A stretch of 64,000 bases of DNA from Oceaniferula spumae (GTDB taxonomy: Bacteria; Verrucomicrobiota; Verrucomicrobiia; Verrucomicrobiales; Akkermansiaceae): contig NZ_AP026866.1 of NCBI RefSeq assembly GCF_042849255.1, positions 3,906,001 to 3,970,000 on the forward strand, in the 5' to 3' direction. Every line of letters starts with the position of its first letter. Position 1 is the stretch's first letter. The notes beneath the pieces are model-generated. The model ran no database searches. It was not told the origin of the DNA and worked only from the letters and a program-made list of their open reading frames with translations. Made by a program: the position numbers and the translations under genes. Of this stretch, positions 62,743 to 64,000 are shown in pieces.

Positions 62743-63435
62743 ATGTTGTCATTGGAAGAGGTTATTGGATATAAATTCCGGAATTCGCTGCTGTTAGCCG
62801 AGGCTTTGACCCATCCGAGTCTGGCTTACGAGACGCAGAAACCACACTTTGATAACCAGCGATTGGAATTCCTCGGCGATGCGGTGATTCAGCTGTTACT
62901 TACCGAGAGACTCTATGATATGTTTCCCGGGTTTTCAGAAGGCCGGCTGACCAAACTCAGGGCCCGATTGGTTTCCCGTGAGGCCTTGCATGGTTTTGCC
63001 AATGAGATGGATCTCGGGACTTACATCATGATGGGAAAAGGTGAAGAGTCCACCGGTGGTAGAAACCGTCCGTCCACTCTCGCGGATGCTTTTGAATCAG
63101 TCTTTGGCGCTATCTACCTCGATGGAGGACTGGACTCGGCGCGCAAGGCAATCGAGCGAGTTTGTTCGAAAGCGATCAAAATCATCGCTGATTCTCCCGA
63201 GGAGAAAAACCCCAAAGGGCAGCTTCAAGAGGTCTTACAAGCCATCTCGCCGGATGGTCCATGTTATCATGTATTGAGTGAACATGGCCCCGATCACAAC
63301 AAATCATTCACCGTGTCTGTCAAATGGAAGGGCATGTGCTTGGGGGAAGGTGTGGGCAATTCCAAAAAAGATGCAGAAACGAAAGCTGCGCGGGCAGCTC
63401 TGAACGTTCGAGCCTGGGAAGACTATTCGATATGA
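62743..63435 (+). CDS. rnc: Ribonuclease III
   Basis: Double-strand-specific endoribonuclease that processes rRNA and mRNA. 230 residues. The catalytic signature QRLEFLGDAV is near residues 39-48 and the second acidic site in LADAFESVFGAIYLDGG near 108-124. The C-terminal dsRNA-binding domain is about 155-225 (PKGQLQEVLQ... NSKKDAETKAARAAL). The next gene's ATG overlaps its stop. Confidence 0.95.
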   Translation: MLSLEEVIGYKFRNSLLLAEALTHPSLAYETQKPHFDNQRLEFLGDAVIQLLLTERLYDMFPGFSEGRLTKLRARLVSREALHGFANEMDLGTYIMMGKGEESTGGRNRPSTLADAFESVFGAIYLDGGLDSARKAIERVCSKAIKIIADSPEEKNPKGQLQEVLQAISPDGPCYHVLSEHGPDHNKSFTVSVKWKGMCLGEGVGNSKKDAETKAARAALNVRAWEDYSI

Positions 63436-64000
63436 TGCAAAAACTGTTAGGTGGGGTCGAGGCCGGGGGCACCAAAATGGTATGTGCCGTGGCTCATGAA
63501 CCAAACACGGTGCTGGACGAGGTTAGATTTGCTACTACGGGACCCGATGAAACGTTGGCTCGGGTGACTGATTATTTCCAACAAGCTGTGGAGAAATTTG
63601 GACCCTTGGATGCAATCGGTTACGGAACTTTCGGTCCGGCATGTATCACGATGGGTGATGCAAAATATGGCCATATTTTGAATACACCGAAAGCCGGGTG
63701 GCAGGGCTGCGACGTGCTGGCTGGTTTATCAGCCTCATTTCCGAATGCGAAACTGTCTTTCGACACCGACGTCAATGCCGCTGCCATTGGCGAGGGGGCA
63801 TTCGGAGCTGCCCGTGATCATAAAAACTTCATCTACATCACCGTAGGAACTGGAATTGGTGGCGGGGTTATCATCAATGGCAAGCCGTTGCATTCAGAGC
63901 CTCATGCTGAAATTGGACATATGTTAGTGCCCATGGTGGACGGGGAGTTAGAGGAGTTTGCAGGATCTTGTAAGTTTCACGGTTGTTGTCTGGAAGGGTT
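63432..64000 (+). CDS. ROK-family sugar kinase (fructokinase-like), 3' end outside window
   Basis: Partial: 189 residues seen, then the window ends. It starts ATGATG overlapping the rnc stop (ATGA), implying translational coupling. GGVEAGGTKMVCAV is the ATP-binding phosphate-1 loop. DTDVNAAAIGEG and VGTGIGGGVIINGKP follow. The zinc site is in EIGHMLV and CKFHGCCLEGL, fitting ROK fructokinases. Substrate not settled. Confidence 0.88.
   Translation, partial: MMQKLLGGVEAGGTKMVCAVAHEPNTVLDEVRFATTGPDETLARVTDYFQQAVEKFGPLDAIGYGTFGPACITMGDAKYGHILNTPKAGWQGCDVLAGLSASFPNAKLSFDTDVNAAAIGEGAFGAARDHKNFIYITVGTGIGGGVIINGKPLHSEPHAEIGHMLVPMVDGELEEFAGSCKFHGCCLEG

Overview
The window is typical of a free-living member of the Verrucomicrobiota, probably order Verrucomicrobiales. 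This rests on several protein families: two very large Verru_Chthon-cassette type A pilin-like proteins, a PVC-type heme-binding dehydrogenase with ThuA and LamG domains, a Bat (aerotolerance) cluster with DUF4381 and DUF58 members, a PEP-CTERM protein, a sulfatase and a sialate O-acetylesterase. No ribosomal RNA, CRISPR array or intact insertion sequence is visible. Coding density is high, and most start codons lack a clear Shine-Dalgarno sequence.

Layout. 0.1-4.6 kb: a secreted DUF5060 glycosidase-like protein, a PEP-CTERM protein with its own terminator, and a TPR-sulfotransferase. 4.6-8.0 kb (minus): an M20 peptidase, then a mercuric-reductase-like flavoprotein paired with a TVP38/TMEM64 membrane protein. 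8.2-11.9 kb (plus): a tight hpt, LOG, MBL hydrolase, glycerate kinase operon. 12.0-16.2 kb: the heme dehydrogenase, a cupin, and the stump of a GH20 hexosaminidase gene. 16.3-23.2 kb (minus): the Bat cluster (DUF58, DUF4381, BatA, BatB-C fusion, BatD-E fusion) with no adjacent moxR. 23.3-25.0 kb (minus): Mrp ATPase and a coiled-coil zinc-ribbon protein. 25.2-26.7 kb: a zinc-ribbon membrane protein.

26.8-34.9 kb is bracketed by two tRNA-Leu genes. It holds a sulfatase and a compact NRPS-like cluster: an amino-acid-oxidase-type flavoprotein, a fold-type II PLP enzyme, an A-T-TE synthetase, and a second thioesterase. The A domain lacks the aspartate that anchors an alpha-amino group, the TE uses Cys, and the second TE has Ala at the nucleophile position. 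The right tRNA-Leu has the unusual anticodon AAG, and its 3' end plus terminator is duplicated 203 bp away.

35.0-42.7 kb: a secreted protein, nadB, an amidase, a sialate esterase, bioF with a coupled PAS protein, and a D-Ala-D-Ala carboxypeptidase. 43.0-52.3 kb: two tandem cassettes, each a Verru_Chthon A-type protein followed by a secreted partner. Each is preceded by a conserved 79-bp element at the same distance (187-188 bp) from the start codon. 53.0-61.7 kb (minus): the cell-shape block mreB-mreC-mreD-PBP2-RNase G, then a small conserved protein and tyrS. 61.8-64.0 kb: a membrane protein, tRNA-His, rnc, and a ROK-family kinase cut by the window end.

Across the whole window the hexamer TGTTAG/CTAACA is strongly over-represented: about 87 copies by hand count, against roughly 12-14 for each of AGTTAG, CGTTAG and GGTTAG. 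It occurs in both orientations, mostly inside genes. The tandem cassettes, the NRPS-like cluster and this hexamer are the best candidates for undescribed biology here.
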